DNA from: Phytopythium helicoides
Lineage: Eukaryota > Oomycota > Peronosporomycetes > Pythiales > Pythiaceae
Direction of reading: 5' to 3'
NCBI GenBank assembly: GCA_024867545.1
Contig: JANFNE010000008.1
Location: 1,076,501 to 1,140,500 of the forward strand
Length of the DNA: 64,000 bases
The notes beneath the pieces were generated by a model. That model did no database searches, was not told the origin of the DNA, and saw only the letters and a list, made by a program, of their open reading frames with translations. How positions within the stretch are numbered: the first letter of the stretch is position 1; every line of letters begins with the position of its first letter. This document shows positions 38,486 to 48,922 of the stretch, in pieces. Both the position numbers and the translations under genes were made by a program.

Positions 38486-38917
38486 CGCAGCTGGATGTGC
38501 ATTTGCGCAATTGAAAACAGTCAATTCAATGCATCTTCATGATTTGAGCATCGGCGTTTTTTCTCTCTGGCCACCCACGCCTTCTATCCGACGTAATCAT
38601 GGTATGAAGTAGTGTTGATATGTGGTGGCAGAGAAGCTCGATACGCGCGACTTGCAAACGGCCCAAAATGTCGGCCAACTTCGTAATGCCACATCTTGGA
38701 GGTAGAGCAAACTAGCGGCGTCAAGCAAACGTGACAAACTGTGCGCCTTATCCACATGATCGATTCGCACTTGCGTTTGTCCCCAGCTCAACGACACAGA
38801 CTTATCAAGTAAACGAAGACGCTTACAGTATGTTAAAGAGCAAGCAAAGCGGTGAACAGTAGCTCAAATGTGTTTTTGCTCGTTACGCCACGTATGGCAG
38901 GGGTCTGATTCACCAAC
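38486..38917. other. Spacer between viral-like patch and CRN 3' end
   Basis: 432 bp. On the minus strand a 66-codon open stretch without ATG (38597-38797) has protein-like composition and could be a remnant of a longer CRN C-terminus or of another gene; nothing definite. Confidence 0.35.
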
Positions 38918-41002
38918 TCATCTTGTTGGAACATCAATGTGAATTCGGGATCCTTCGACCTGCTTGTGGGTGGTAATCTCATAGTCGACTCCAATGACCA
39001 TGACCTTTCCATTGCAATTCTGGAACGTTTGATCAACACTGCTCCGAGTTGCGCGTGGCTCCGAAGAAGCAACTCGCACAACGTTCCGCTGAAAATCGTC
39101 TTCACTCACAGGAAGAACAAACCCCTTGAGTCTAGCCATTGGGACAACGAAACACAATTCAACCACCGCAATCTGGTTTAGAGCACCTGCAGCAAGTTTG
39201 TTCAAGAGCGCGACAAAGTAGGTGGGATCGAAAGTATGCTTCTCAGCACGCGTCACTTGCACAAAGCGCACCAGGTTTTCTCTTTTGTTCACAAAAACAG
39301 CGTCGTACCCACCCTGATTCCACTTGACTGGGGCCATCCATGTCGGATCATCCAGAGAAACACTGACTTTATACTTGTCGGGATCAAAGAAGACGACATC
39401 TGATTGCTCCCATCGGTCGCGTTTCATAGTCGATTCCTCCCAATAGCTCCAATCAAGTCCTTTGTGACTAAGTTCTGCAAAAAAACAGGCTTCGAGAATA
39501 TGGCCATCCTTCGATGGATTCACAACGCAAGCTTTTGCAAAGTTCACCAGCAGGCGAGGACCCAATATGACGGCGATTCTCCTCACAACATAGCTGCTGA
39601 CCAAGCGAATATCCGGACCAGCAGAGCTGGGGTAGCGAGCGAGCAAGCGGTTGACGGTAGTAGCCGAAGCATCACCAACGCGGCCTTGAAGATACAGTTC
39701 AACGTCGGGTGCCGCATCGATCGCATCATCCAGAATTTGGATGGCTTTTTCGGTCGAGACATCAAACATCAACCTTGCGCTTCTGCCTGCCACGAAGTAC
39801 TTCGCTTCCAACAGTTTTTCTCGCTCTCCTAGCGCATTATTGGAGGACGGAAACATGTCGACGACGCGGTTGAAAAATTTGGTATTCGAGATTGCATCAG
39901 CGTATTCCTCAAGCCGCCATGAATCCAGTTTAAACATCATCTGGCTATCCACGTCTTCGTCCTCTTCCGCTGGATGCATCTCGATATCGTCGTTATCTGC
40001 ACTTGGTTGCATTTCTACATCTGCTGATGTAGTTGAGCGCTGTCGATAGTCGATACGCGTTGGGATTATTGGGTAATCAGCCGCACGAAAATCTTTACCG
40101 AGTGTTGCCATTGAGCAAATACAAACCAGTCGGCGTTTGATTTCATTTTCTTGATGCCATCGTTTGCACTTCAGACGAGCTGCCTCTCCAGCTTTCGATG
40201 ACTTGACGTACCCATCCAGAAAGACAATCGTTTGCCGTTCTTGAGATGCCGCATTCAAGATCGCTGGTAGATCGCGCTCTATAGTCTCCTCCTTGATGAC
40301 ACAAACGGCTTTCATATTTCCATGGAGCCAAACACAGTTGAAATGCTCGTAACGTCGTGAGTAGTGAATCCACAGCACGTCCCAGCAAGCACGATCAAGT
40401 GCGCATGCAAACGCCAGAGCTGCACACGACTTTCCCGTTCCTGGTGGACCAACGATCCAAAGAAGCGCATACGTCTGGATTGAGCACCTATCTATCTCAT
40501 TCCATTGCTTCACCAGTGACGGTCGCCGATAGAGCATCAACGGCCCACCAGAACGGCCAATTCCGGTACCATCGACGCAAGATGGTGGCAATTCAATCAG
40601 TTCGGCCTTGTCTTCCAAGACCAGCTGCGAGCATGATGCCACCGTCCAGTCGACTTGTGGAATCTCCAGGATGGGTCTCTGTAGTTGCTGAAGACGCTGC
40701 GTCGGCACTACCACGATGAGCGTCGCTTGCGCGTCAAGTTCACTCAATAAAGATCGTGGGGTGCATTGTTTCTTCGCTTTGTAAGCTGCTTGGTCGGCGT
40801 AGATGCGCAGTTGATCCGCTACAACACCCTCTAGGATATCCGGTTGTTCACGACGATATTTCTCTCGAATCGCCTCGCGGAGATGACGAACGTCTTTGAT
40901 ATCATCCGTTAATTGCACAGCAGCTTCCGACGCATCGGAGAACGGTATGCTCTGTTGATCTTCCGATGCTTGCACCAATTGGAACCAAACTTCCCCTGCC
41001 AT
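38918..41002 (-). CDS. Crinkler-type (CRN/CR) protein: ubiquitin-like header, P-loop NTPase, REase-like C-terminus
   Basis: 694-aa protein. ATG 41002 is the first Met; the frame extends 7 codons further to a TTG. Residues 1-100 form a Crinkler-type header starting MAGEVWFQLVQA and ending LIVVVP, without the LFLAK motif of secreted Phytophthora CRNs and without a signal peptide. A P-loop NTPase follows, with Walker A GPPGTGKS at ~185-192 and Walker-B-like VFLDGY at ~260-265. The C-terminus has a PD-(D/E)XK-like signature: YDAVFV (Asp ~567) and VRFVQVTRAEKH (QVT ~582-584). This header-NTPase-nuclease layout is a known CR architecture. It may act inside the cell or, if exported, in a host; no host is implied by the sequence. 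It sits between the two RGS copies. Confidence 0.78.
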   Translation of the reverse strand: MAGEVWFQLVQASEDQQSIPFSDASEAAVQLTDDIKDVRHLREAIREKYRREQPDILEGVVADQLRIYADQAAYKAKKQCTPRSLLSELDAQATLIVVVPTQRLQQLQRPILEIPQVDWTVASCSQLVLEDKAELIELPPSCVDGTGIGRSGGPLMLYRRPSLVKQWNEIDRCSIQTYALLWIVGPPGTGKSCAALAFACALDRACWDVLWIHYSRRYEHFNCVWLHGNMKAVCVIKEETIERDLPAILNAASQERQTIVFLDGYVKSSKAGEAARLKCKRWHQENEIKRRLVCICSMATLGKDFRAADYPIIPTRIDYRQRSTTSADVEMQPSADNDDIEMHPAEEDEDVDSQMMFKLDSWRLEEYADAISNTKFFNRVVDMFPSSNNALGEREKLLEAKYFVAGRSARLMFDVSTEKAIQILDDAIDAAPDVELYLQGRVGDASATTVNRLLARYPSSAGPDIRLVSSYVVRRIAVILGPRLLVNFAKACVVNPSKDGHILEACFFAELSHKGLDWSYWEESTMKRDRWEQSDVVFFDPDKYKVSVSLDDPTWMAPVKWNQGGYDAVFVNKRENLVRFVQVTRAEKHTFDPTYFVALLNKLAAGALNQIAVVELCFVVPMARLKGFVLPVSEDDFQRNVVRVASSEPRATRSSVDQTFQNCNGKVMVIGVDYEITTHKQVEGSRIHIDVPTR

Positions 41003-41788
41003 ATTCCAATGCTCACCGCTCAAACTACAGGATCACTTGAAACTTGCGCAATAGTCAGATCTAATCACAATACAACTTTTCTGTTAGTCTTGGTTGCTCT
41101 GGGTGTTCCGAGGTTCCAAAACCGAGTTCCGAACCGGTTCCAAAATGATATCGTACTTACTAGAGCCGCTGTGGTGACTCAATTCTGTAGTGAATTGCAA
41201 TGAATTGATGAATTGTGGGAACTGTACTGTAATGTACTGTAGCGCGGGGACGCGTGCCCGGCAAGGACGCAACACCGGGATTTGCTCGCTCGGCGAGCAC
41301 ATTTTGCTTGGAAGGAGGGAGGGAGAGCACTAGGAGCGCGTTGGGGCCATTGCGAGGCCGTAGTGATGAACATGCAGACTGCAATGCTCGAACGTGGAGC
41401 TCCGTTGGAGGTCGACGAACGAAATCGCCGCTTTCTATGTGATGTTGCAGTTTACAACGCGTGTCACGTCAGCCCCTGCGTGTCGCGGCGCCGATGGCGA
41501 CTGATGGCCACGCGTGGCGCCCTCGCAGAGCCGCTCTGCGTCATCCGCTGCATGGCATGCTCATCCGGATCTCAGGCAATCCGAATGCTACAGCAACTTC
41601 AAAAGTGCATTTTACCAGCGGATCTGCGGGGGTTGGGGGTTCAACTGGTTCTAGTCGTCCGAGTCAAGTCCACTTCAACTTCGGATTTGAATTCGAATTC
41701 AAAAGCCCACGTCGGTCGGTGATAAATTACGAGAAATACAATCCGCTACCTGGTCAATGCTGCTGCCTGCTACGCTGCAACGAGACAA
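41003..41788. other. CRN upstream region merging into the RGS 3' flank
   Basis: 41003-41232 contains clustered GTTCC motifs (~41099-41145) of possible transposon-end character. 41233-41788 is the duplicated bZIP-5/RGS intergenic segment, so the CRN promoter abuts DNA that once lay upstream of bZIP-5. Confidence 0.5.
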
Positions 41789-43389
41789 TTAGGAGCCCAT
41801 GCCGCCGCTGGCGCGGACGCGTTCGAGCAGCGGCGTGGACGAGTCTCGAGACAGCCCGCGAGCCTCCTGCACGAGGTGAAACCGGTGGCGCAGGAACGCC
41901 ATCTCGAACTCGCCACGCAGCATGTCGGCCGGGTAGTCGTCGTCCACGGTGGCCCATGTGCCGACCAGCGCCATGAAAATGCGCGAGTCGAGAAAGTCGG
42001 GCAGCACGATGTTGCGCATCACGTCAAAGCACTCGTTCTCAACCTCGTCGAACGTCGTGCGCGACGCCACGTCCAGCTGATCTGTCACGCGCGCACGCAG
42101 AGCATCTGACAGAGGGATCACCATGCGCGGATTGCTTGGGTTTAAATACTTGTCGTATATCTTGCGCGCCGAACGCAGCACGATCTGGTAGCTCGGCAAG
42201 CGCTTGAAGTGCTCTATCTCCTCCCATAGCATGAGATTTTCCGAGCAATGCTGCGATTCCAGAAATCCCCGGAACGCACGCATGCACACCTGATTGAGCA
42301 GGAATACGTCCAAGTGCGCAAGCTCCAGCTTGCCTGCCTTGGCGGCGGCGTCGACGCTTTTGAGCTCCTGCTCTACGCCAGAATTCACCCCTGATTTTGA
42401 AATCTCGCGCTTCAGTTCATTGTAAGGCTGCGATTTTACAAACCGCGGTAGTGAGTCCTGTAGCATGCCTTGCCGCACCCGCGTTGCGATTTTCTTGAAC
42501 ATATCGACGCTTGGATTTGCCAACCGCATGTAGATCTCGTCTCGCATAGCTGTACTCATATCGACCTGTAGCCGAGCGCTTGGCATCATGTACTTTCGAT
42601 AGATCTTTTTGGCCGAGTGCTGCAAGTACTCAATGCCAGGGAGTAGCTTGAAATCCTCAACTTCCTCGCAAAACGCAAGAAGCTGATCCACCCCGCGCTT
42701 GTGCATGAAATTTTTGAAATACTTCTTCGCGTATGGGTCGCTCAATACGGTCGCTAGCTGTTCGTGTGGCGACATGACATCGCTGTCTCCACCGTGGCTC
42801 GCCGCGAGCAAAAACACTGCTAATGACTGACGATCACTTGGCGGTGCTACGTACTTGATGGGAATAAGCTTGTCAACTGGGTAATGCATGGCCGTTTCGA
42901 TCAGCTGTACTTCTGTCAGCGTATCCAGCTTCAATTGAACGGACGCACTCTGGTCGCCATTCCCACTGTTCGAGCTGCTACCATTACTGACACTTGTAGT
43001 TGCATTGCCCGCTAACGTGCCACCAGTGACGCGAGGAGGCCGCTGGCGAGCAAACGGTGTCTTTTTCTCGGTTCGAAGATCCTTGGAGTGCTGCAGGTAT
43101 TCTTGAGTACGGCAGAATCCGCGCCAAATATCCTCACTAATGCGATCAAAGGCCAGCAACTGCGCCTCGTAAAAGAGTTTGGGCAACAGTGGTGCTTTCG
43201 TTTCAACTGCTAGCTGAAGATCACGAAGTGCTCCGCCAGCATCAAGCCCACGGATGTAGTTTTTGGAAGATGGGGTGCAATATCTGTCGTAGATTTTGCG
43301 CGTCTTGCTTGTGATGAAAGACAAGTTAGGAAGTCGCTTGCAATCCTCGACTTCGAGGTAGAAGAGCAAATTCTCAAGCGCAAGCGCCT
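41233..43389. repeat. Segmental duplication, partner of 35869-38000
   Basis: Donor-side copy, contiguous with the intact RGS gene. See partner for alignment limits. Confidence 0.9.
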
Positions 43390-44656
43390 CCATGCAGAAT
43401 GTTTTCAAAAACCGTAGTTTGGCAGGGTGGTTGAGCACACCCATGAGTGAATAATCTTCGTCGAGGTCGTTTGCAATGTTCACGTTCTCAGCATTATTTC
43501 GGCCCACAGAGGCACTCCCCATGACACCAGACACTCCATTGCTACTACTCGTTGCTGCAGGTGTTGCTGGCGCGCAAAAGTCTTGCATCTTCTTGAAAAG
43601 CTTGCTGTCGCGGAACCGCGGAAACACTGACTTTTCGAGTGCTACGAAACACACTACCTGGGCGTCGGCGTACATACCAGCCGAGATATTGTCGGTCTCT
43701 AGTGCATGTTCTATATCCTGCAGCATTTGGCGTGTAACGCACACGGGTGAAGGTGCTTCTGGCGAGAGAAATTTGTCATAGATCTTGCGCAGCCGCCGAT
43801 GTGTGTATGAATGCGATGGCAGATGTTGTAATTCATCGATCTCAACCCAGAACCGAATCAAATCGACACCGCTCGGAATTCTGTGATGCTCTGAGTAGCG
43901 AGTGATCATCTTTAGCGTGAGCGGATCTGTCAGCACATCTGTCGTGAATACAGGAGTCAAATTTTGCGATAAGTCGAATGTGCTCTTGGAGGTTGCGCTT
44001 CTCGCCATCGTCATCCGATCCGCTAAATTGCTCGAGTTCTCAGCAGGATGTGGATCGATGTGCGCTAGATCGGACATGTGGTCGTTTTCTTCGTCCTCGT
44101 CGTGGTCGTGAAGACTAGCTCGGAGTGCAGGAGCTGAGCGCGAAGAGTGCAATACATGCTCTGTGTCTGACAACTTTTCTTCTTGAGATACCGATACAAT
44201 CGACAAAGACCGCTCATCCTCGACCGAAACATTTTCGCTGGATGATACCTCAAATGCAGGCTCGTCAATCGGTCCAGAGGCAACACTCGCGTCGTGATAC
44301 GCAGAGACGGCAGTTCTCGTATCGAGATCCACCTTTGCCTCGGCATCCTCGATCGGATCGTCCTCTGCTGGGACATAGCGACGCCCACTGTCTGTCCTCT
44401 CCACCTCGCCTCCGGCATCTACCGGTTTTGCATCGTCTGGGACCAGCTTGTGCATCAGCAGCTCACGGAGACTATGAAAAATCTCCTCTTCCGATTCGCC
44501 GGCAGCTACATGGTTTTGATATTCCTTTGCACCAACAACTCCAACGTCACTATGCAGGGTCGTGTGCACAAGATTGGGATAAAGCAGCCCACTCACCTGT
44601 CTAATAAGCGCGAAAGCCTCAGGGCCAAGTGCTGGCACCGACGCCCCGCTCCCCAT
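41789..44656 (-). CDS. Protein with four RGS domains, probable N-myristoylation
   Basis: Predicted 955-aa regulator of G-protein signalling, likely a GAP for G-alpha or a scaffold. The open frame begins at a GTG; ATG 44656 gives MGSGASVP, a good N-myristoylation context (Gly2, Ser6). An acidic Ser-rich N-terminal third precedes four tandem RGS domains at about 240-358, 405-522, 633-748 and 787-898. Each has the helix pattern F-x2-Y/F...E-x3-F-x2-LP...A/T-RKIYD-x-Y/F. KIYDKFL, KIYDRYC, KIYRKYM and KIYDKYL mark the four repeats. A Ser/Asn/Gly linker separates domains 2 and 3. Multi-RGS proteins are common in oomycetes. The 3' half is duplicated at 36424. Confidence 0.85.
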   Translation of the reverse strand: MGSGASVPALGPEAFALIRQVSGLLYPNLVHTTLHSDVGVVGAKEYQNHVAAGESEEEIFHSLRELLMHKLVPDDAKPVDAGGEVERTDSGRRYVPAEDDPIEDAEAKVDLDTRTAVSAYHDASVASGPIDEPAFEVSSSENVSVEDERSLSIVSVSQEEKLSDTEHVLHSSRSAPALRASLHDHDEDEENDHMSDLAHIDPHPAENSSNLADRMTMARSATSKSTFDLSQNLTPVFTTDVLTDPLTLKMITRYSEHHRIPSGVDLIRFWVEIDELQHLPSHSYTHRRLRKIYDKFLSPEAPSPVCVTRQMLQDIEHALETDNISAGMYADAQVVCFVALEKSVFPRFRDSKLFKKMQDFCAPATPAATSSSNGVSGVMGSASVGRNNAENVNIANDLDEDYSLMGVLNHPAKLRFLKTFCMEALALENLLFYLEVEDCKRLPNLSFITSKTRKIYDRYCTPSSKNYIRGLDAGGALRDLQLAVETKAPLLPKLFYEAQLLAFDRISEDIWRGFCRTQEYLQHSKDLRTEKKTPFARQRPPRVTGGTLAGNATTSVSNGSSSNSGNGDQSASVQLKLDTLTEVQLIETAMHYPVDKLIPIKYVAPPSDRQSLAVFLLAASHGGDSDVMSPHEQLATVLSDPYAKKYFKNFMHKRGVDQLLAFCEEVEDFKLLPGIEYLQHSAKKIYRKYMMPSARLQVDMSTAMRDEIYMRLANPSVDMFKKIATRVRQGMLQDSLPRFVKSQPYNELKREISKSGVNSGVEQELKSVDAAAKAGKLELAHLDVFLLNQVCMRAFRGFLESQHCSENLMLWEEIEHFKRLPSYQIVLRSARKIYDKYLNPSNPRMVIPLSDALRARVTDQLDVASRTTFDEVENECFDVMRNIVLPDFLDSRIFMALVGTWATVDDDYPADMLRGEFEMAFLRHRFHLVQEARGLSRDSSTPLLERVRASGGMGS

Positions 44657-45135
44657 GGCGGACGCAGCCACGCGCAGATGTGCTCTGCGTCAATCACAAG
44701 CACGTGCTGCGACAAGAGGTTGATATAGCGGTCGGTGAGCACCACGGACGTGTGAGAAGTCCGACCAAAACAAACTCTTCGGCAGCTATTCTTGCTTCGA
44801 GCCTATTCCTGAACATTCCTGGTGCTTCAGCACTTACCAACTATAAATGCCGTCGCCGATCAACTCTGGTTTTGGAAGGGAATTCGAATACCTGGTGGAT
44901 GAGGCTGTCACTCGGCATCATGACGCACTTCATTCACTCGTCCATATTGTTTGGTTTCTTTTGTTGACTTTCGCCATTCACAGACCTTGCAGACCCACCC
45001 CACAACATATTGATGCCCACCAGCTTTTGCCATGTTACAATTTAGCGGCCGCCGGGCTGCTTCGCCATCGATCGGCTTGCTTACACCTCATCATGTCCGT
45101 GTGCCTTAGCCTATAGGTAATCACGCATCTTGAAT
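44657..45135. other. Intergenic, RGS promoter side; no gene seen
   Basis: 479 bp between the RGS start and the importin 3' end. No recognisable ORF. Confidence 0.5.
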
Positions 45136-48100
45136 TCACCCGAACAGCGAGTGGAGAGCAGCTTGCTGCGGGCCTGACAGCGTCGCCCATGCCTGAGTCA
45201 TCATCGGCTCAGGAATTGACGCTCGCAAACCCACGAGGCTCGCAGCAATGCGGTCCCGCAGCGCAGTGAACACTTCCTCGTCGATGTGCTTGATGTAGTT
45301 GCGACGGTTGCCAATCACATCCGCAAAAATGACAACGATACGAGGGAGGTTGGCGCCGTTTGCACCAAGCACAAGCTCATTCCGCTCGTCAACAGAAGCG
45401 CACAGGCGGGTCATGACTTCCACCGACTCCTCTAGATCGCCTCGAAGCGGGAGGAGCTGCAAATAGTGCGGGAACAAAGCCGCCGAGTCCACTGCAGCAG
45501 ACTGGTGCTCGCAGATGAGACCAAACGCTGACACAACATTGTCGGTCGCGTTCAACATGCCAGGCTCACGCGCATGTGGGTGTGTCAGCACCTCACGCAG
45601 CAGCTGCAGGCACTGGGTTGCGTGCTTAGCGAAACGGTCGCCACCAAGACGCGCACAAACACCAATGCCGAACGCTGACGCCTGGATGAGCGGAGGGTAC
45701 CCGTCACTTGTCTGCAGAACGTTGATCAGCAGCGGCAGGAAAACGTCCACTTCGTTCATGGCACGCGTGCCGCAGTGCTCAAGCACGTCGTCCAGAATGT
45801 AAAGAGCCAGCTTTCGGTCTTCGGCAAGGCAATGAGGCGCCGCGAGCTCAACAATCTTGTCCCACAATTGCTGTTGGAACACGGGGAAAAACCTCTCCCC
45901 GTGAGTCTTCGCAAGAGAGCCAACGCAGTCTGCCAACACGAACTGCAGCTCTTGCTCGACGTCCTGGTCCATGTCATCCTCGTCCTCTTCGTCATCAAAC
46001 TCGTCACCCTCTCCCGTGTGATCAGCGCCGTCATGGCTGTCGCCACCCTCCGACTCAGCGAGCTCAGCAGACTTCTCAGCGCGGCGCAGGGCACGGCGCT
46101 GGAAGCTGTCCGCCAAGACAAGAAGAAGTCCCTGGACAAGCTCTCGCAGCTGTGCATCATTGAGCGAGACGTGAGGATGGGATTCCAGTCCGTTGACGAT
46201 GCACATCTTCATACTCTGCATAATGTTCATCACGAGCTCAACCTCGGGCTCAGAAGTGAGTGCGTTCACCAGCCGTCCTAGCGTAAAGTCAACCATCTGC
46301 TTCATCGCTTCGCTGTTTGACGAAGCAAGTGCGACGCACTTGACAAGAGCAGGCATGGAGCTAATAGCTGACGAACGGATATCCGAGTGCACCGAGTCCG
46401 TCATGAGAGGTGCAAGCACTTGAGTCACTTGCTCAGCGTAAGGGAAGAAGGCATCCTCCAGATCCATCACCATGCCGGTTAGAAGCTGGCATGCAGTCGC
46501 CTTCTCCTCCAAGATGGACGTGCGAATGCTCAGACAGCGGTCATTGACTTGGGCAATCTGAATATCCTCGTTGTCAGTTGATGCATCGTCGTCGTCATCC
46601 GGCAGCGTAGTAGGGTCGACCTCAAACTCAGCTTGCTGCATCGCCGCAAACAGCAGCGATGGCATGACCACCGGCAAGTATGGCGCAAAGTCCTTGCCGA
46701 GGCATTTGCAACACCGAGCCCACGCCTGCAGCAGATATGTGCGAATCCACTCATTACCAACAATCTTGGGTGTGTTCTGCATTTCCGCCATGATCGACAT
46801 GATCTCGACGGCATCAGCGCTAAATAGGTCCTTGCCGACAGCCACGCCAATCAAGCTGATGCACTCAAGAGTGATACCACCGAGAGTGAACGAACCGGGT
46901 GCGCCAGTCGTTGTGCACTCTTGCAGGCAAGCCAGAAGAATCTGCTTCAGTGACGGGATCACCGCACCGTAGTACATGTTGAATGATGTGCCGGCGACAG
47001 TGGCAATCGAAGAGATTGCTGTGATCGATTGCTCTTGAACAATGCGCGACTGATTGGGTGCGGATGGCTGCAAAATAGCGAACAACTGGTGTAGAAGCTT
47101 CTCTAGATATGGCTCTAGCGTTTCAGGCTGGCACATATCAATGAATTGGCGCAGCGCAGTAGCAGCATGCGCTTGAAGTCGAGGCTTGCTGAAATCTTCC
47201 AGATAATGCGCCAAAACAGTCAACGCTTGGGCATGGTATGCCTCCTGGAACTGAGGGCCTTGATCGACCGACATCTGGCCAATAACGTCAATTGCGGTGC
47301 AGCACACACGCGGATGGGAATCGTAAGCTTGGGCGAGGAGGTGCTGAACGATAGCATCGAGGTGCTCGTACGTCAGCACTTCCAAAATCTGGCACAAACC
47401 AACGAGCGCTGCGTGACGGAACAACCAGTTCTCCTGGTTTGACGCGTATTCCTGAATGAGCGAAAAGCACTTTGGCAGCGAGCGCTTGGGACCAATCGCA
47501 GCTACAAGGCGCTCCAGAGCCTCGGAGCCGACATCAAAGTTGGAGATTTCGTGATCCACAACGCTTTCTTGCTCGTCCTCGCAGTTCGCCACGTTCCACG
47601 TATCGATATCTTGCAGCTCCAGCATCATCTTAAACGCGACGGGATACACCGTGTGAACGAAAAAGTTCTTCGAAAGCCTACGGCACTTGGACGGCGCCTG
47701 CTCAGCAATTGACACAAGGAATTCCATCGCGAGCTGGCGGCAGCCATCTGGCATTGCGCTGCCACCGACCACTACGGTTGCAGCAGGGGCGTCTGCGATC
47801 CGCACCATGGTTTCGACGTAGTGCTTCAGTCCGGCCTTGAAGTAGAGTGGGTGGGGCTCTACCAGCTCGATGAGAACCTCGAGCGTCTCGATAACATCGT
47901 CAAACTGCTGGTTGGACAGCATGCGGTGCAGGGCTTGCAGCACGAGCGACACGGTCGAGCCTAGCAGTTCCGGGTGCGCGACGGCGTCGAGCGAGTCCAT
48001 GTTGAGCAGCAGCATGGAGAGCGCACGGATGGCGTTGACAGCCACGCGTCCCTCCGGATCGGCGATGCGGCGCACGAGCGTGTTGACGATGGTGAGTTCG

Positions 48101-48747
48101 AGGGTTGCACCGTCCTTGAGCGGTAGCGCGCCTGCAGCCTTGGCGCCGGCGGCCTCCTGCGTGATGGCGTTGGCGAGGAATACGGCGACCATCTCTAGCA
48201 CGCGTAGGGTGGTCTCGCGCAGCGTGACGTTGCGCACGTCGTCTACCCACTCTAGCAGCGTGGGGAGCAGGTCGTCCCACTGGCCGTCCTCGAGGATGCT
48301 GCTGGCCAGCTCGCCGACCGTGTCGCACACCTTTCGGCGGATACTGCGGTTCTGCTCCTCGAGCAGCACGGCGAGCAGCTCCTGCTTGACGGCGGCGCGC
48401 ACGGCGGCACTCGCGTCGGGCCAGAGCGACACGGCGTCACGCAGCAACACGCGGCGCAGCAGCACGGCCGCGAGCCCGCGCACGTCGTCCGAGCGCCGCG
48501 AATGCACGACCTGCACCAGCCCCAGCAGCGTCACGTCGCTCTGCGCCTTGAGCTCCGCGAAGCGCAGCTCCGCGCGGTTGCGCTCCGCGTTGTCCACCGC
48601 CATGAGGCTCCAGAGCAGCGCCTCCCAGTCGCCGCCATCGCTCGACGCGCCCGCGGCCATCGTCTCCTGCCAGCCAGCGGTCTCCAGCAGGCGTATCGGG
48701 AACTGCCGCCGAGAAAGGCCCGCCACCTGCCCACGCGGACGCGCCAT
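45136..48747 (-). CDS. Importin-5 / Kap121-type karyopherin beta
   Basis: Nuclear import receptor of the importin-beta superfamily that carries ribosomal and histone cargo with Ran. 1203 aa from ATG 48747, or 1174 aa from ATG 48660 (MAAGASSDGGDWEALLWSLM), which fits the usual family start better. The protein is HEAT repeats throughout: an N-terminal importin-N-like region (WEALLWSLMAVDNAERNRAE), mid-protein LEKLLHQLFAILQPS and MSIMAEMQ, an acidic loop DEFDDEEDEDDMDQDVEQE near residue ~910 contributing to Ran/cargo control, and C-terminal repeats ending ALHSLFG. Full-length for IPO5/Kap121 (~1090-1100 aa) with a modest N-terminal extension. Intronless. Confidence 0.88.
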   Translation of the reverse strand: MARPRGQVAGLSRRQFPIRLLETAGWQETMAAGASSDGGDWEALLWSLMAVDNAERNRAELRFAELKAQSDVTLLGLVQVVHSRRSDDVRGLAAVLLRRVLLRDAVSLWPDASAAVRAAVKQELLAVLLEEQNRSIRRKVCDTVGELASSILEDGQWDDLLPTLLEWVDDVRNVTLRETTLRVLEMVAVFLANAITQEAAGAKAAGALPLKDGATLELTIVNTLVRRIADPEGRVAVNAIRALSMLLLNMDSLDAVAHPELLGSTVSLVLQALHRMLSNQQFDDVIETLEVLIELVEPHPLYFKAGLKHYVETMVRIADAPAATVVVGGSAMPDGCRQLAMEFLVSIAEQAPSKCRRLSKNFFVHTVYPVAFKMMLELQDIDTWNVANCEDEQESVVDHEISNFDVGSEALERLVAAIGPKRSLPKCFSLIQEYASNQENWLFRHAALVGLCQILEVLTYEHLDAIVQHLLAQAYDSHPRVCCTAIDVIGQMSVDQGPQFQEAYHAQALTVLAHYLEDFSKPRLQAHAATALRQFIDMCQPETLEPYLEKLLHQLFAILQPSAPNQSRIVQEQSITAISSIATVAGTSFNMYYGAVIPSLKQILLACLQECTTTGAPGSFTLGGITLECISLIGVAVGKDLFSADAVEIMSIMAEMQNTPKIVGNEWIRTYLLQAWARCCKCLGKDFAPYLPVVMPSLLFAAMQQAEFEVDPTTLPDDDDDASTDNEDIQIAQVNDRCLSIRTSILEEKATACQLLTGMVMDLEDAFFPYAEQVTQVLAPLMTDSVHSDIRSSAISSMPALVKCVALASSNSEAMKQMVDFTLGRLVNALTSEPEVELVMNIMQSMKMCIVNGLESHPHVSLNDAQLRELVQGLLLVLADSFQRRALRRAEKSAELAESEGGDSHDGADHTGEGDEFDDEEDEDDMDQDVEQELQFVLADCVGSLAKTHGERFFPVFQQQLWDKIVELAAPHCLAEDRKLALYILDDVLEHCGTRAMNEVDVFLPLLINVLQTSDGYPPLIQASAFGIGVCARLGGDRFAKHATQCLQLLREVLTHPHAREPGMLNATDNVVSAFGLICEHQSAAVDSAALFPHYLQLLPLRGDLEESVEVMTRLCASVDERNELVLGANGANLPRIVVIFADVIGNRRNYIKHIDEEVFTALRDRIAASLVGLRASIPEPMMTQAWATLSGPQQAALHSLFG

Positions 48748-48922
48748 TGGGTGAAAACATGCACAGTTGCGGTATGTGATTGGAGGAAAAGACTCGACTC
48801 AGATGGGTGGAGCCGGCGGACCTTGACATGGCTTCATTTGGATCGAGCCGCGGATCGCGGGGACCACTGGTCCAGCTGCCGAGCTGCGTGTGGATTTGGG
48901 GAGGTGGCGATCGACCTGCTTC

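Noticed and set aside
41097..41145. GTTCC-rich cluster as a transposon terminus
   Set aside because: Suggestive composition only; no matching inverted partner or target-site duplication found around the CRN insert.
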